DNA of 64,000 bases from Desertivirga brevis (lineage in GTDB: Bacteria > Bacteroidota > Bacteroidia > Sphingobacteriales > Sphingobacteriaceae): positions 744,001 to 808,000 of the forward strand of contig NZ_JAFEWF010000001.1 in the NCBI RefSeq assembly GCF_017355835.1. Reading direction: 5' to 3'. Positions 1-8,306 of the stretch are shown here, in pieces. The notes below the pieces were generated by a model, which made no database searches, was not told the DNA's origin, and saw only the letters and a list, made by a program, of their open reading frames with translations. The translations under genes were made by a program, and so were the position numbers. The first letter of the stretch is position 1. Each line of letters starts with the position of its first letter.

Positions 1-4
1 TAAT

Positions 5-745
5 TCAGGTTAACTCATTTATTATTCCCCTTTTTACATAAACAGAATCTTTATATTGCTTCATAATACCGTTCTTTCTGACATTCCAGTTAATATGCGC
101 GGTCCTGTCGGCGAATGTTTCTGCCGTTACACTTCCACAAACATCTACTCCCGTCCAAGTCAAAGCTGAAGAAGGAATAACCGAACCGCAATTTTCATTT
201 TGTACAATTCCCTTAGGCCAGCCTCTGACATTATTTGTGTACCAGCCAAAGTAAAAGAAATCATCCCCGGAAACTGGATTTGAATTCTTGAACTTAATCT
301 TTAACAAAGCTATAGGCCACAAGCTGAACCCTACGCTGTTAATACCCTTCTTCCTGAACTCTGAATAATTTTTATCAATCTTCAATTCAACATACCCCTC
401 TTTCTTTATCCCTGGATTCAAATAAAATTCTAATCGATCCGCATCTTTAAAGACCTTTAGTTTAAGACTGTAATTGCCATTATTGTCAGTGCTGGTTTCC
501 CCCACACGCTTTCTTCTCCCATTTGTTATAATGCCCATGCCTGATGAAGATTTTATAGCATCAGTCCTAATTTCTACCCCCGGTAGGGGCTCATTTGTCA
601 ATTCGTCTTTGATTGTACCTTCTATTATTATGGTTTCAGATGGCGGTTCAACAGAGGTCCAGTCACAGGAAGAGTGGAACGAAAAGAAGGAAAACATCAG
701 GATAGAAAGAAAAGATCTTCGTGAACATACGGTGCTAAATTTCAT
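5..745 (-). CDS. Putative lipoprotein with carboxypeptidase-regulatory-like domain
   Basis: The 246-residue product starts with a basic, hydrophobic leader ending in a lipobox-like FHSSC at about residues 23-27, so it is probably a lipoprotein. Residues 38-100 read as a beta-sandwich of the carboxypeptidase-regulatory type (IIEGTIKDELTNEPLPGVEI, later GNYSLKL), usual in Bacteroidota surface proteins. The C-terminal half is not recognised. The stop codon lies just inside the window edge, so the gene is complete. Its role is unknown; surface adhesion or binding would be a guess. Confidence 0.6.
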   Translation of the reverse strand: MKFSTVCSRRSFLSILMFSFFSFHSSCDWTSVEPPSETIIIEGTIKDELTNEPLPGVEIRTDAIKSSSGMGIITNGRRKRVGETSTDNNGNYSLKLKVFKDADRLEFYLNPGIKKEGYVELKIDKNYSEFRKKGINSVGFSLWPIALLKIKFKNSNPVSGDDFFYFGWYTNNVRGWPKGIVQNENCGSVIPSSALTWTGVDVCGSVTAETFADRTAHINWNVRKNGIMKQYKDSVYVKRGIINELT

Positions 746-1095
746 GTGGACTATCGGTTTATGTTGGTTATAGGAGTTCTCGTAAAAGAATGAAACAGAA
801 CTAAACTTAAGAAAAATTTTGGAAATTGGAGGATCAGATTATTTGGCTTAATACTTTCAAGTAATACAAGCGCAAGGCTTAAAAAAAGTCAATGAAAAAA
901 GACGGGGACGATCCATTTTATTCTCATAGTTTTTTTAGTAAAGGGTCTCGGCGAACTGGCAAATATTTGTTAAGTGCTTGGGGTTTCCACAAATAGAGCA
1001 AACCAGTTTCCCCAATATAATCCTATCCCTGATCGCAGAAATGCCTAAAAAAGTCGTCGCTAAAGTTGTATAGGGTTTCTAAAAAAGTTAATTTC
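746..1095. other. Gene-free stretch
   Basis: This is AT-rich sequence between the lipoprotein start and a small membrane protein. I see no convincing ORF, hairpin or promoter box. It presumably holds the divergent promoters of its two neighbours. Confidence 0.5.
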
Positions 1096-1527
1096 ATGAT
1101 GGAAATCCCTACTATGCAAATTAGTTTAAAAGCGGTATTATTCCTATGCCTGATTTTGCTAACAACCGGGCATGGTGCCAAAGCTTGTCTCTACGAGGCG
1201 ATTAATATTAATAATGTATACCAAGGGCAAGTGCAAAACTTTTATTATTGGCTTGCTACGGTGGTTATTACCGTTCCAAACTTACTATTGACGTTAAAAT
1301 TACCCTTGCCTAAACTGTGGTTTTTATCAGGCTTGGTGCCAGCTTGTTTTCATCCTTTTATCACCGTAAATGCCGTGGACTTTATAGCCTGGAATTACTC
1401 TCATCAGGTACTTAATTATCTAATTGCTGCCCTTGTGATGTTGCTTGCTAATATTATACGCTTTATCCTGAAAAGAGGGAAGTTTGAAAAAGGTTGTCAA
1501 CTGACTTACAATTTTATTAGTTTCTAG
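1096..1527 (+). CDS. Hypothetical small membrane protein
   Basis: The protein has about 143 residues. A signal-like helix carries MQISLKAVLFLCLILLTTG, followed by two or three more hydrophobic segments (around YWLATVVITVPNLLLTL and LNYLIAALVMLLANII) and a basic tail. The open frame extends back to a TTG at 1066, but the ATG pair at 1096/1099 or the ATG at 1114 is a better start because it puts the hydrophobic leader near the N-terminus. I recognise no family. Confidence 0.45.
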   Translation: MMEIPTMQISLKAVLFLCLILLTTGHGAKACLYEAININNVYQGQVQNFYYWLATVVITVPNLLLTLKLPLPKLWFLSGLVPACFHPFITVNAVDFIAWNYSHQVLNYLIAALVMLLANIIRFILKRGKFEKGCQLTYNFISF

Positions 1528-1802
1528 TTGTCCTTATTGTATAAAATCGATTTACACAAACTGAATAGAAATCATTGCGCGCCATTGAAATATTTAGAAT
1601 AAGGCAAAATTGTAATATATCAATTAGAATGCTATGAATATGACGATCTACTCCCGCATTAATTCCTTACGTTTTTGATTCTGCTCGTTTTAAATATTTC
1701 AAGGGTCAATTCCTGTTGTTGCTGCGATAAGTTAGTTACAGCCAGTGGCAGTAGCGCAGATTACCGCTAAGCTCAAAGCCTAATTTTTACAGTCATGAGC
1801 AA

Positions 1803-2366
1803 CTAAAAAGGCAGTAGAACGATTACCAGTATTATAGCTAATAGGAAAAGAAGTGTTATTAAGGTTATTTTGCCAGCATCCTTCTTTACCCTTACTGAAC
1901 CAGCTTTAAACTCCTCTGCCCTGCATACTTCGTCTCTTGTCAATATTAATCGCTCGAGAAGCTCATGGAAGAAATCTTCATGTCTGGAATAAGTTATCGC
2001 CAAGTTCAGTGCCGGAAGTAAAATGAAAACCAATATATCTGGCGTGCCTGCTGATGCCACCAGACCTATAAGAACACCTACTGTAATAGCGAAGTAAATG
2101 AGGCTGTTAATTTGTATGTGGTATTCCAAAACTATCCCGGATACTGTTTCATTCAAATAAAATATTCCTTTATCTACGCCTCTTGAAATATCCCAGTTCG
2201 ATACAAATCTACGTGTGGTTCCTTCGTAGATTATTTCATTTTCGCTAATATGAACAATCTGAAGTTTTTTGCTTTCTAACAGCTCTTTTATACTTTCCAG
2301 GATATGCCTTTTACTTACAGCAGGATCTGTAATTGTTTTGTGATATTTGATTGTGACAGGTTTCAC
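1803..2366 (-). CDS. Hypothetical protein with membrane segments
   Basis: This 187-residue protein has a charged N-terminal half (about residues 1-85). Two hydrophobic segments follow (around IYFAITVGVLIGLVAS and ILVFILLPALNLAITY), and the C-terminus is hydrophobic (LITLLFLLAIILVIVLLPF). That suggests a membrane protein with a cytoplasmic N-domain. I do not recognise the family. It is first of four minus-strand genes (1803-4360) that look accessory. Confidence 0.55.
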   Translation of the reverse strand: MKPVTIKYHKTITDPAVSKRHILESIKELLESKKLQIVHISENEIIYEGTTRRFVSNWDISRGVDKGIFYLNETVSGIVLEYHIQINSLIYFAITVGVLIGLVASAGTPDILVFILLPALNLAITYSRHEDFFHELLERLILTRDEVCRAEEFKAGSVRVKKDAGKITLITLLFLLAIILVIVLLPF

Positions 2367-2468
2367 GCGCTGTGATTATTCTAAATTTTCCTAAATATAT
2401 TCAAGAATCTCATTTATTGATTATCCCTTTCTTCATTTGAACTCAATTCTAAATGCAAAACGTTCAAC

Positions 2469-2852
2469 TTAAATATACACGAACGTTTCCTTTTGCCAGT
2501 GCTTTAGAAACTCATTAAAATTATCACAGATCTTCTTCTCATCATAATCTCTGTAAATACCCTTTTTGCCTTTTATATAACCTATACTGGTACTTCCTAT
2601 ATTATAGTCAGCTACCGAAATAAAATCCTGTCCCCAGTTCTGCCATTTAATATTTAGAATTGAAGAGAGGGTCAACATTTTTGAATCCATAACTAGCTCG
2701 GCAAATCCATTACAAACGAGGTAAAACTGCTTGAAGTCCTCTGAAAAGATAAAGGCAAGGAACCGCTCACAATCCGCCATCTCATCGATGGTTGCGGGCC
2801 CATTTAATAATATTCCTTCCTTTTTCCAGTCTTCAATTATAGCATAGTTCAT
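2469..2852 (-). CDS. SUKH (SMI1/KNR4)-like immunity-type protein
   Basis: The product is 127 residues. The layout resembles the SMI1/KNR4 (SUKH) superfamily: an early helix, then FSEDFKQFYLVCNGF matching the usual P-x-x-x-x-F/Y-x-x-x-N-G helix region, a strand-rich middle, and a GYIKGKKGIYR segment. Many SUKH proteins are immunity factors against polymorphic or contact-dependent toxins. No toxin gene is seen beside it, so it may be an orphan immunity gene. The assignment rests on motif reading only. Confidence 0.5.
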   Translation of the reverse strand: MNYAIIEDWKKEGILLNGPATIDEMADCERFLAFIFSEDFKQFYLVCNGFAELVMDSKMLTLSSILNIKWQNWGQDFISVADYNIGSTSIGYIKGKKGIYRDYDEKKICDNFNEFLKHWQKETFVYI

Positions 2853-3030
2853 TTGCCGGATAAAATAAATGTAACGGTTCTTCTTTTAATAATGGGGCTT
2901 AGTCTTCTTTATTACAATTATATAAACAAACGACCTTAGTTCGGTGATCCTAATATTGCAATAAACTCATTACGATCGCCATCAGAAAAGATAAGAAAAT
3001 CCTTGCTAGTGAATTTAAAACTTAAGCAAC

Positions 3031-3468
3031 TCACCAGAATTTCCACCAAGGTTTCTTCTTTTCCCCACTGCTATTCAATAGATGCGTCTTATACTCCAGA
3101 AACTCCTCCCAACTATCTCCATTCTCTCCCTCCTCGTCCAGGTAGTCACCGGAAGAAATATCAATAGCAGACCAGTCGTTAGCTGTGCAAATCCTGGTGA
3201 TCATTCTTTCCGGATCACTTCCGCCGTAGACATGAAACATGATGGATCTGCACCGAGTCTCTCCTTTTTGCGCTACGCCAATATGTCCGCTGAACTCCTC
3301 GGTATCAACGTTCAGATAGGTTTTGTCTCTGCAATCAACCTCAGATACGATCCTTTGAATTTTCTCAACTACAGAATCGACGGTTCCAAAATCTTCCAAG
3401 GATACGTGTTCCATTTCATCAAAGGGAACCGGCGTTTTAGAATTTATTACAAGAATATCCCAGCTCAT
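3031..3468 (-). CDS. Small immunity-like hypothetical protein
   Basis: The product is 145 residues, acidic and probably cytoplasmic, with no signal or membrane segment. It opens MSWDILVINSK and ends in an aromatic/basic tail (KKPWWKFW). The next gene upstream opens MSYDLYFYKKR, and the two are separated by a single base, so they are almost certainly co-transcribed and translationally coupled. Proteins with this opening are common among Bacteroidota polyimmunity-type loci, but I cannot name a family. Confidence 0.55.
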   Translation of the reverse strand: MSWDILVINSKTPVPFDEMEHVSLEDFGTVDSVVEKIQRIVSEVDCRDKTYLNVDTEEFSGHIGVAQKGETRCRSIMFHVYGGSDPERMITRICTANDWSAIDISSGDYLDEEGENGDSWEEFLEYKTHLLNSSGEKKKPWWKFW

Positions 3469-3469
3469 C

Positions 3470-4360
3470 TTATAAACCTGGCTTTATATTTACTAATCTG
3501 TCAATTTGAACTCTTTCTACAGCATCAGTTGGAATTTCAATTTTTGTTGAATTAAAAACGTCCATGGCTCTTTCTGCCTGATCCGGATGTATGATTTTGC
3601 AGCCTTTAAAATTAAAGTCGCTAATAAAGCTTCCAAACCTTTGGTAAAATGTCGCTGCACTGATCAGTCCGCTTTCTTCTACCTTGCGAAACAGCCGCCT
3701 ATACTTTTTAGTAATAAGAAAATACTCTGCAGGTGGAAATACAACTGGTAGATGTTCTGACCAAAAGCTAACGGTAACTATCTTGCCATCAGATTTCGTC
3801 TTCAAAATATACAACTTTGGAACGTAATAAGCCTCCCCCAACTGTTCCTGAAGTCGGACCCGATTATAATTGTAATCGTAAAAATCATTGGATTTTTCCA
3901 AAGGATAGTATTCTAGATCATATTCTTCGAAATAATCCAGCGAATTCCTTGCGTTGATTGCTGACCAATTTTCATATAACTCGTTTTCCCTGGGCTTAAC
4001 TGGATGTTCATCATCTTCTGTGGATTGAGGATTCAAGACAAAAAGGTCAAGCTCTTTCACGAACCTTTCAACAAATTCGAACGAAAGTTTACCAAAGAAA
4101 TCTGGCCTAAAATAGTTGAGGTTAAATGTGAAGTTCGTATTGCTAAAATCTTGAAAGCTATCAAAGAAAGCAACATCTTCCGTTTCTGTATTGGGTTCAT
4201 TTAGATCAAAAGAAAAATATACTTCCGTGTCTTCATCTTCTACAAACCATTGCTTATAGCTTTCGCTTGTAGAAACGAGATTTTCGTTTAGATATTCAGA
4301 AATATCAGACTCAGTGAGGCTTGCGCCTCTTTTCTTATAAAAGTATAGGTCGTAACTCAA
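3470..4360 (-). CDS. Immunity-like hypothetical protein (MSYDLYFYK type)
   Basis: The product is 296 residues, acidic, rich in aromatic residues (many Y, F and D/E), with no signal peptide or membrane helix. The start MSYDLYFYKKR resembles a recurrent opening of cytoplasmic proteins found near polymorphic toxin immunity genes in Bacteroidota. Its stop is one base from the start of the 145-residue gene downstream, so both form an operon. The function is not established; immunity to an effector is an inference from context and composition. Confidence 0.55.
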   Translation of the reverse strand: MSYDLYFYKKRGASLTESDISEYLNENLVSTSESYKQWFVEDEDTEVYFSFDLNEPNTETEDVAFFDSFQDFSNTNFTFNLNYFRPDFFGKLSFEFVERFVKELDLFVLNPQSTEDDEHPVKPRENELYENWSAINARNSLDYFEEYDLEYYPLEKSNDFYDYNYNRVRLQEQLGEAYYVPKLYILKTKSDGKIVTVSFWSEHLPVVFPPAEYFLITKKYRRLFRKVEESGLISAATFYQRFGSFISDFNFKGCKIIHPDQAERAMDVFNSTKIEIPTDAVERVQIDRLVNIKPGL

Positions 4361-4514
4361 AGTATTATTGATGTAATTATTTGTAATATAATTCTTTACC
4401 CACTCGGCTAATGCTTCTATTGCATCTTCTATTCGTATTTAATTTATGGTGCAAAACTAACGCGGTCCTAAAACTCATCACAAATAAATTACTTGGTAGG
4501 ATCGCTGGTGTCCT

Positions 4515-5435
4515 TTATCGGCAATGTTGATCAATTCGTTCTTTAGCATGTTTTGCTCCCAAGTCGTATGCTTTTTTCCAGTCCTCGCAAGCACCATTTT
4601 TGTCTTTAAGATTAAGCTTCGTATTGCCTCTATTAAAAATCGCCATTTGCTTGATTTCGAGGTTAACCTTATCCAGGGCCAGGACCTTATCATAATCTTC
4701 GATAGCTCCTTTGTAGTCTTGATTCTCGTCTTTCAAGCCCCCTCTGTTAATTAAAGCACTTGCAAAGTCAGGCGCTATCTCAATCGCCCGGTCATAATCC
4801 TTTAATGCTGATTTCCATGTATAAAGGTTTTCTTTTACAATGGCCCGGGAATAATAGGAATCTGGGTTAGAGGGATTGATTGCTAAAGCTAAGTTCCAAT
4901 GGATCAAAGCTCCACTTATGTCTCCTTTATTATAGCACTCCACAGCTTTGTCGAAATAAATTTCCTCTTTCGACTTATCCAATTCTGGAAACTTCTGCTC
5001 TTTGGGGTCGAAAGGGCCACCATATGCATCAAGCCTCGAGTCGAATTCATACCCTCTTTTATACAAATCAAGAGCCCAATAAAGAAGGTTATCAGCTGTG
5101 ATTGGAATCTCATTAGTTTCTCCGTCCAGCTCCCACAGGTGGCCATATTTTTTAACTTCTTTTACCTTGTAGGGATAATGCACTTTAATAAAGTCACCAA
5201 GCAAGATTAGATTTTTTTTTTTGTCGGATATGAAAGTGAAATCAAGTTGAGTTAAGCAATTGTCTTTCAGGCCACTTTTGACCATGTTGTTAAAAACGTC
5301 TTCTGCTGAAGCCATTTCCTTCCCAAAATTTGCGGTAAAGGCAGTCCACGTAAAAAACGTGTGTTCCATTTTCTTCTGTGCATTAGCTGTTAAAGAAAAC
5401 ACTAAAAGTAAGAGTATGATAATTTTCAGATTCAT
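4515..5435 (-). CDS. Secreted TPR-repeat protein
   Basis: The 306-residue protein has a cleavable signal peptide (hydrophobic core, then TANAQ at about residues 16-20). From about residue 155 it has three or four TPR units with the usual A-x-x-x-W/Y, Y-x-x-R-A and A-x-x-D-Y/A pattern, for example YSRAIVKENL, SALKDYDRAIE and GAIEDYDKVL. The N-terminal half has no clear domain. A periplasmic scaffold role is likely. Confidence 0.75.
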   Translation of the reverse strand: MNLKIIILLLLVFSLTANAQKKMEHTFFTWTAFTANFGKEMASAEDVFNNMVKSGLKDNCLTQLDFTFISDKKKNLILLGDFIKVHYPYKVKEVKKYGHLWELDGETNEIPITADNLLYWALDLYKRGYEFDSRLDAYGGPFDPKEQKFPELDKSKEEIYFDKAVECYNKGDISGALIHWNLALAINPSNPDSYYSRAIVKENLYTWKSALKDYDRAIEIAPDFASALINRGGLKDENQDYKGAIEDYDKVLALDKVNLEIKQMAIFNRGNTKLNLKDKNGACEDWKKAYDLGAKHAKERIDQHCR

Positions 5436-5583
5436 TGTCGTAAGGCGGCTGTGTTTTAACTTTGACCATCTTGGTTTAACGGATTATATTGCGCCTGGCT
5501 GTAAGGTACTTCGTGGTCCCAGGAACTAATGTAAAGAAAAAGCCGTATAGAACAAGCAACAGTAACCTAAAATAGACGGACTG

Positions 5584-5793
5584 TTATACCAAAAGTTTGT
5601 AAACTGTATCGTAGTCCTTCTGATCAATCTTAAAAACTTTTCCCAATAGCTCGCTTCCCTTTTTGTTGAGATAATCAAGCAACTGATCAAATTCAAGATA
5701 TCTTGGATCCTTTACGAATTGGTTAGGAATGGCATCTGGTGAATGATCGACTTTCTTTTTTAAGTTTTGGCTTGGGTTACAGGGGTTCGTCAT
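5584..5793 (-). CDS. Small hypothetical protein
   Basis: The product is 69 residues, polar, with a predicted C-terminal helix (LDYLNKKGSELLGKVFKI). It overlaps the 3' end of the helix-turn-helix gene upstream by 17 bases, which argues for coupled translation and a real gene. No family is recognised. It may be an accessory part of the regulator/RteC module. Confidence 0.5.
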   Translation of the reverse strand: MTNPCNPSQNLKKKVDHSPDAIPNQFVKDPRYLEFDQLLDYLNKKGSELLGKVFKIDQKDYDTVYKLLV

Positions 5794-6478
5794 ATCTTTT
5801 CCTCGTTGTAGGGTTTGTAATTGAAATGATCTTTGCTGATCGTGAAGTTTTGCGTTTCGCAGGCTTGGAGAAGTTATCTGCTCCGGCTATCCATTTTCTT
5901 GCTGCTGCTTCCCAGTCTACAATTTCCACCCGCCCCATCATCCAGCCGTTAGCCTGGTAGTGATTGTAGAATTTGACGGCTTCGGTTCCGTCTGAATAGT
6001 TCTCCTCAAAAAACTTTTTTATATTTTTTATTGTGAGAGTGTTTTTAAATGTTTTATTAAGTTTTATAAATGGGTGCAGTTCTGCTACCAGAGGAGTGTC
6101 AGATGTGCTACCAGTTGTAGTAGCAGATGTGCTACCAGTTGTAGTAGCAGATGTGCTACCTGTATTAGTAGCAAAAGTGACACTGGTTTCATGAAAAACT
6201 ACACAGCTAATGGTACTTGCTATTGCCCTATTGGGGGATGGAATATAATTGATGTATCCCCATTCATGAAGCTGTTTGAGGCAGCGGTAATACGTATGGC
6301 TTGACCCAATTTTCGACAACCTCATCAATTCCCGCCTGGTGACGGGAAAAGATTTTCTGAAGAAATAAGCATTCCATTGTTGGAAAATAGCCAGGTACAA
6401 ACTAAGATGATACGGCGTTAATTTTTCATCAGAATTGGCTTTCCTGTAGAAGCCGTTTAAGTGCAGAATGTAGTTCAT
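5777..6478 (-). CDS. Winged-helix regulator or replication-initiation-like protein
   Basis: The product is 233 residues. About residues 1-95 resemble a winged helix of the phage replication O/DnaD type common on Sphingobacteriaceae mobile elements, with a wing and helix region around TRRELMRLSKIGSSHTYYR and LHEWGYINYIPSPN. A linker of repeated octapeptides (T/A-T-T-G-S-T-S-A) follows, then a helical C-terminal part (IKKFFEENY, WEAAARKWIAG) resembling DnaD-like tails, and a basic end. It probably binds DNA for element replication or regulation. Between it and the upstream RteC-like gene lies a perfect 14-bp inverted repeat. Confidence 0.55.
   Translation of the reverse strand: MNYILHLNGFYRKANSDEKLTPYHLSLYLAIFQQWNAYFFRKSFPVTRRELMRLSKIGSSHTYYRCLKQLHEWGYINYIPSPNRAIASTISCVVFHETSVTFATNTGSTSATTTGSTSATTTGSTSDTPLVAELHPFIKLNKTFKNTLTIKNIKKFFEENYSDGTEAVKFYNHYQANGWMMGRVEIVDWEAAARKWIAGADNFSKPAKRKTSRSAKIISITNPTTRKRYDEPL
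6101..6172 (-). repeat. Three tandem 24-nt coding repeats
   Basis: Units lie at 6101-6124, 6125-6148 and 6149-6172. The first two are identical; the third differs in a few bases. Each encodes eight residues of a Thr/Ser/Gly linker inside the winged-helix gene. The 24-nt period keeps frame, so unit gain or loss changes linker length only. Confidence 0.95.
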
Positions 6479-6512
6479 AAATGACGAAGAGTTTTGATTC
6501 TGAGTCCCATTA

Positions 6513-6524
6513 GGAACAGGTTCC
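6513..6524. promoter_or_regulatory. Short dyad upstream of the winged-helix gene
   Basis: GGAAC and GTTCC arms flank a 2-base spacer about 35 bases before the start at 6478. The symmetry fits an operator, possibly autoregulatory, but the element is short and could be chance. Confidence 0.3.
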
Positions 6525-6612
6525 GGTTAATTGTTAGTTGTTTCTTTCCCTGATTGTGAGGTTTACGATTAAACTCAGGGAAAATTCGCGATAGGCGGTT
6601 GTTCTTTTGTTT

Positions 6613-6652
6613 TTTCATGTATTTGTACATTTGAAGGCACAAATACATGAAA
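6613..6652. repeat. Perfect 14-bp inverted repeat between RteC-like and winged-helix genes
   Basis: The left arm TTTCATGTATTTGT (6613-6626) is the exact reverse complement of the right arm (6639-6652), with a 12-base loop. On the minus (gene) strand no T-run follows, so a simple terminator is unlikely; an operator or attenuating hairpin for the downstream gene is more plausible. Confidence 0.8.
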
Positions 6653-6684
6653 TTTTTAAATAATTATTTCCATGGCATTTACCC

Positions 6685-7869
6685 CTAAAACGATGCCACC
6701 TCCTGATTACCAGCACTTAAAATTTCACTTTCTATATATTTGATAGCTTCTAAGTGATAGGCCAGTTCAGCTTCCATCGTTTGAAGAGTAGGTTTCAGGT
6801 AATCATTTTTAAAAGTTTTAGGAGAGGGATATTTTGCACCTATTGTGCTGCTGTTGTTAGCGACCACTTTGTACAAGTCTTCGTGCTTTCCCTTTTCTAT
6901 TAATTCTAAGTGTGCATATACCTTGTGCTTGAATGCTAATCTTTGCTGTGAAAGGTTCCAGACAAGCCGGTTAGGAACAAGGGTTACTCCTGACTTTCTA
7001 GCTGGATCATCCATTACCTTTTTTCCAGTATGTTCGAGGTAATCGATCTCTTCATTAACATATATTTTCAGGTGATCTGCAAGCCCCTTCCTTTCATTAT
7101 CATAAGCAACCTTTGGTTTTACCGGCGCAAGGGCTAACTCTTTTTTCAACAGATAAAGCTCTTCAAGATTAGAGCCCTTCTCGCGAAGCCGTTCAACGTA
7201 GTAGTTGAAGAATTCTATTGAATTGTAATTAATGAAGATCAAGAACTGGATCAAGTCAGCCGTTGTAATCTCGTTGCTGCAATCCGCTAAAACTTTAAAC
7301 TCATTAGCCAGAAAAGTGCAATAGTAGAAATTGTGCCAGGTTTGTTTCAGGGGATATTTTGCAAAATGGACAAAGGGCTCTATTACTATTTCGAAAAGTT
7401 CCTGATCGAGGTTCTTCAGCCGTTTGGTGATATACCTCTGACTTTCTTTGATCTCCTTCATTAGCGGTTTATAACAATAGGAAGGAATCGGTTTTTCTTT
7501 TGGAATGTACTTATCAAAATGACAATTCAGGAAGTTCCAAAGTTGGTGGAGCCCCTCATAAACCTTCTCAATACTTTCAGTTTTGGAAGCATTTTTAAGA
7601 TCGAAACGGCGCTTGGTTTTGCCAGGCTCCTTACCGGTGATCTGATAAAGCTCAGATAACATTCGTATTAGTCCCAAATGATACTCCCTGGTAAATTTTT
7701 CTAATGCTTCCTCGGATAAGGCTCCATTCAATACATTTGCTAACTCATTTTGCTGACGACCGATCTCGGAAAGTAGTTCGGGGACAGCTGTATTAATTTC
7801 TGGTGTGGTAGGTAAACACTGGCAAAGGACAGTTACTTTAGCATCTAATTCTGAAAGAACATTTCGCAT
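6685..7869 (-). CDS. RteC-like protein
   Basis: The 394-residue protein is all-helical, has no signal peptide, and carries long charged helices. The central part (FVHFAKYPLKQTWHNFYYC, then FLIFINYNSIEFFNYY at about residues 210-235) matches my recollection of RteC-domain proteins, which in CTnDOT-type conjugative elements act in control of excision. RteC of CTnDOT is shorter (about 220 residues), so this would be a long variant or a fused form. No RteA/RteB two-component pair or tetQ is in the window. The identification is moderate. Confidence 0.5.
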   Translation of the reverse strand: MRNVLSELDAKVTVLCQCLPTTPEINTAVPELLSEIGRQQNELANVLNGALSEEALEKFTREYHLGLIRMLSELYQITGKEPGKTKRRFDLKNASKTESIEKVYEGLHQLWNFLNCHFDKYIPKEKPIPSYCYKPLMKEIKESQRYITKRLKNLDQELFEIVIEPFVHFAKYPLKQTWHNFYYCTFLANEFKVLADCSNEITTADLIQFLIFINYNSIEFFNYYVERLREKGSNLEELYLLKKELALAPVKPKVAYDNERKGLADHLKIYVNEEIDYLEHTGKKVMDDPARKSGVTLVPNRLVWNLSQQRLAFKHKVYAHLELIEKGKHEDLYKVVANNSSTIGAKYPSPKTFKNDYLKPTLQTMEAELAYHLEAIKYIESEILSAGNQEVASF

Positions 7870-8142
7870 ACAGTTGCGCTTAGGTTTAAATTGTTAAATA
7901 ATTCTATCCCCAAACATAATTTTTACCGGCCTACAAAAAAATGACTTTCGTTAGTCTTAATCCTGCTCTTGAACGGGCGTATCGATAAAAAAGATCATGT
8001 CGTCACTGTGCAGATGTTTTCAGCCGAACCAAAGTAGGGTCTGCTTCGGGACAGGTTCGAGACAGGTTCGGAAAGGCCCCCCAATTTTCCGAACAAAGTA
8101 CCCCCTTTTCCCGAACACTTCCCGAAGAAAGTACCAATCCTT

Positions 8143-8187
8143 CCGCAATTCTCCGCAAAAACCCGCATATCCCCGCAAAACGCCGCA
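8143..8187. repeat. Five CCGCA pentamers at exact 10-bp spacing
   Basis: CCGCA starts at 8143, 8153, 8163, 8173 and 8183. The spacing equals about one helical turn, so all copies face the same side of the DNA. The array sits directly upstream of the -7 box that would drive the DUF6266 cassette, which fits cooperative protein binding or a curved/stiff DNA element. Confidence 0.9.
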
Positions 8188-8226
8188 AAGGCCTCCAGGA
8201 GTGCTAAAAACACCAAAAACCCTCCC

Positions 8227-8234
8227 TACTTTTG
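8227..8234 (+). promoter_or_regulatory. Bacteroidota -7 box (TAnnTTTG) for the DUF6266 cassette
   Basis: TACTTTTG matches the Bacteroidota -7 consensus TAnnTTTG exactly. It would start transcription near 8240, leaving a leader of about 65 bases before the ATG at 8307. I see no clear TTTG -33 box; the phased array occupies that side and may substitute for it. Confidence 0.5.
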
Positions 8235-8306
8235 TCTCAGGCTTTCGAAGATTACCGGTAATTGAGGCCAATTAGCAGATTGTTTAACGTTTAATTTTTT
8301 AACATC

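Larger units (their letters stand above)
7870..8306. other. 437-bp intergenic region with helically phased motif array
   Basis: This strand-asymmetric, C- and A-rich stretch lies between the divergent RteC-like and DUF6266 genes. TTCG occurs at 8045, 8056 and 8067 (11-base steps). CCGAA occurs at 8024, 8089, 8111 and 8122. CCGCA occurs at 8143, 8153, 8163, 8173 and 8183 (exact 10-base steps). A longer motif, CCGAA(c/g)AAAGTA, recurs near 8024, 8089 and 8122, and GACAGGTTCG is repeated at 8050 and 8061. Several frames are open on both strands here because of composition; none looks coding. A consensus -7 box follows at 8227. Confidence 0.8.

Noticed and set aside
7926..7939. Shared 14-mer CCGGCCTACAAAAA, also at 26756
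   Set aside because: A shared 14-mer is expected several times by chance in 64 kb of both strands; flanks do not match well, so no attachment site is claimed.
7997..8275. Open frames on both strands in the phased-array region
   Set aside because: The frames are open because the region lacks T-rich stop triplets; products are R/P/K-rich and no codon signature or start context supports translation.
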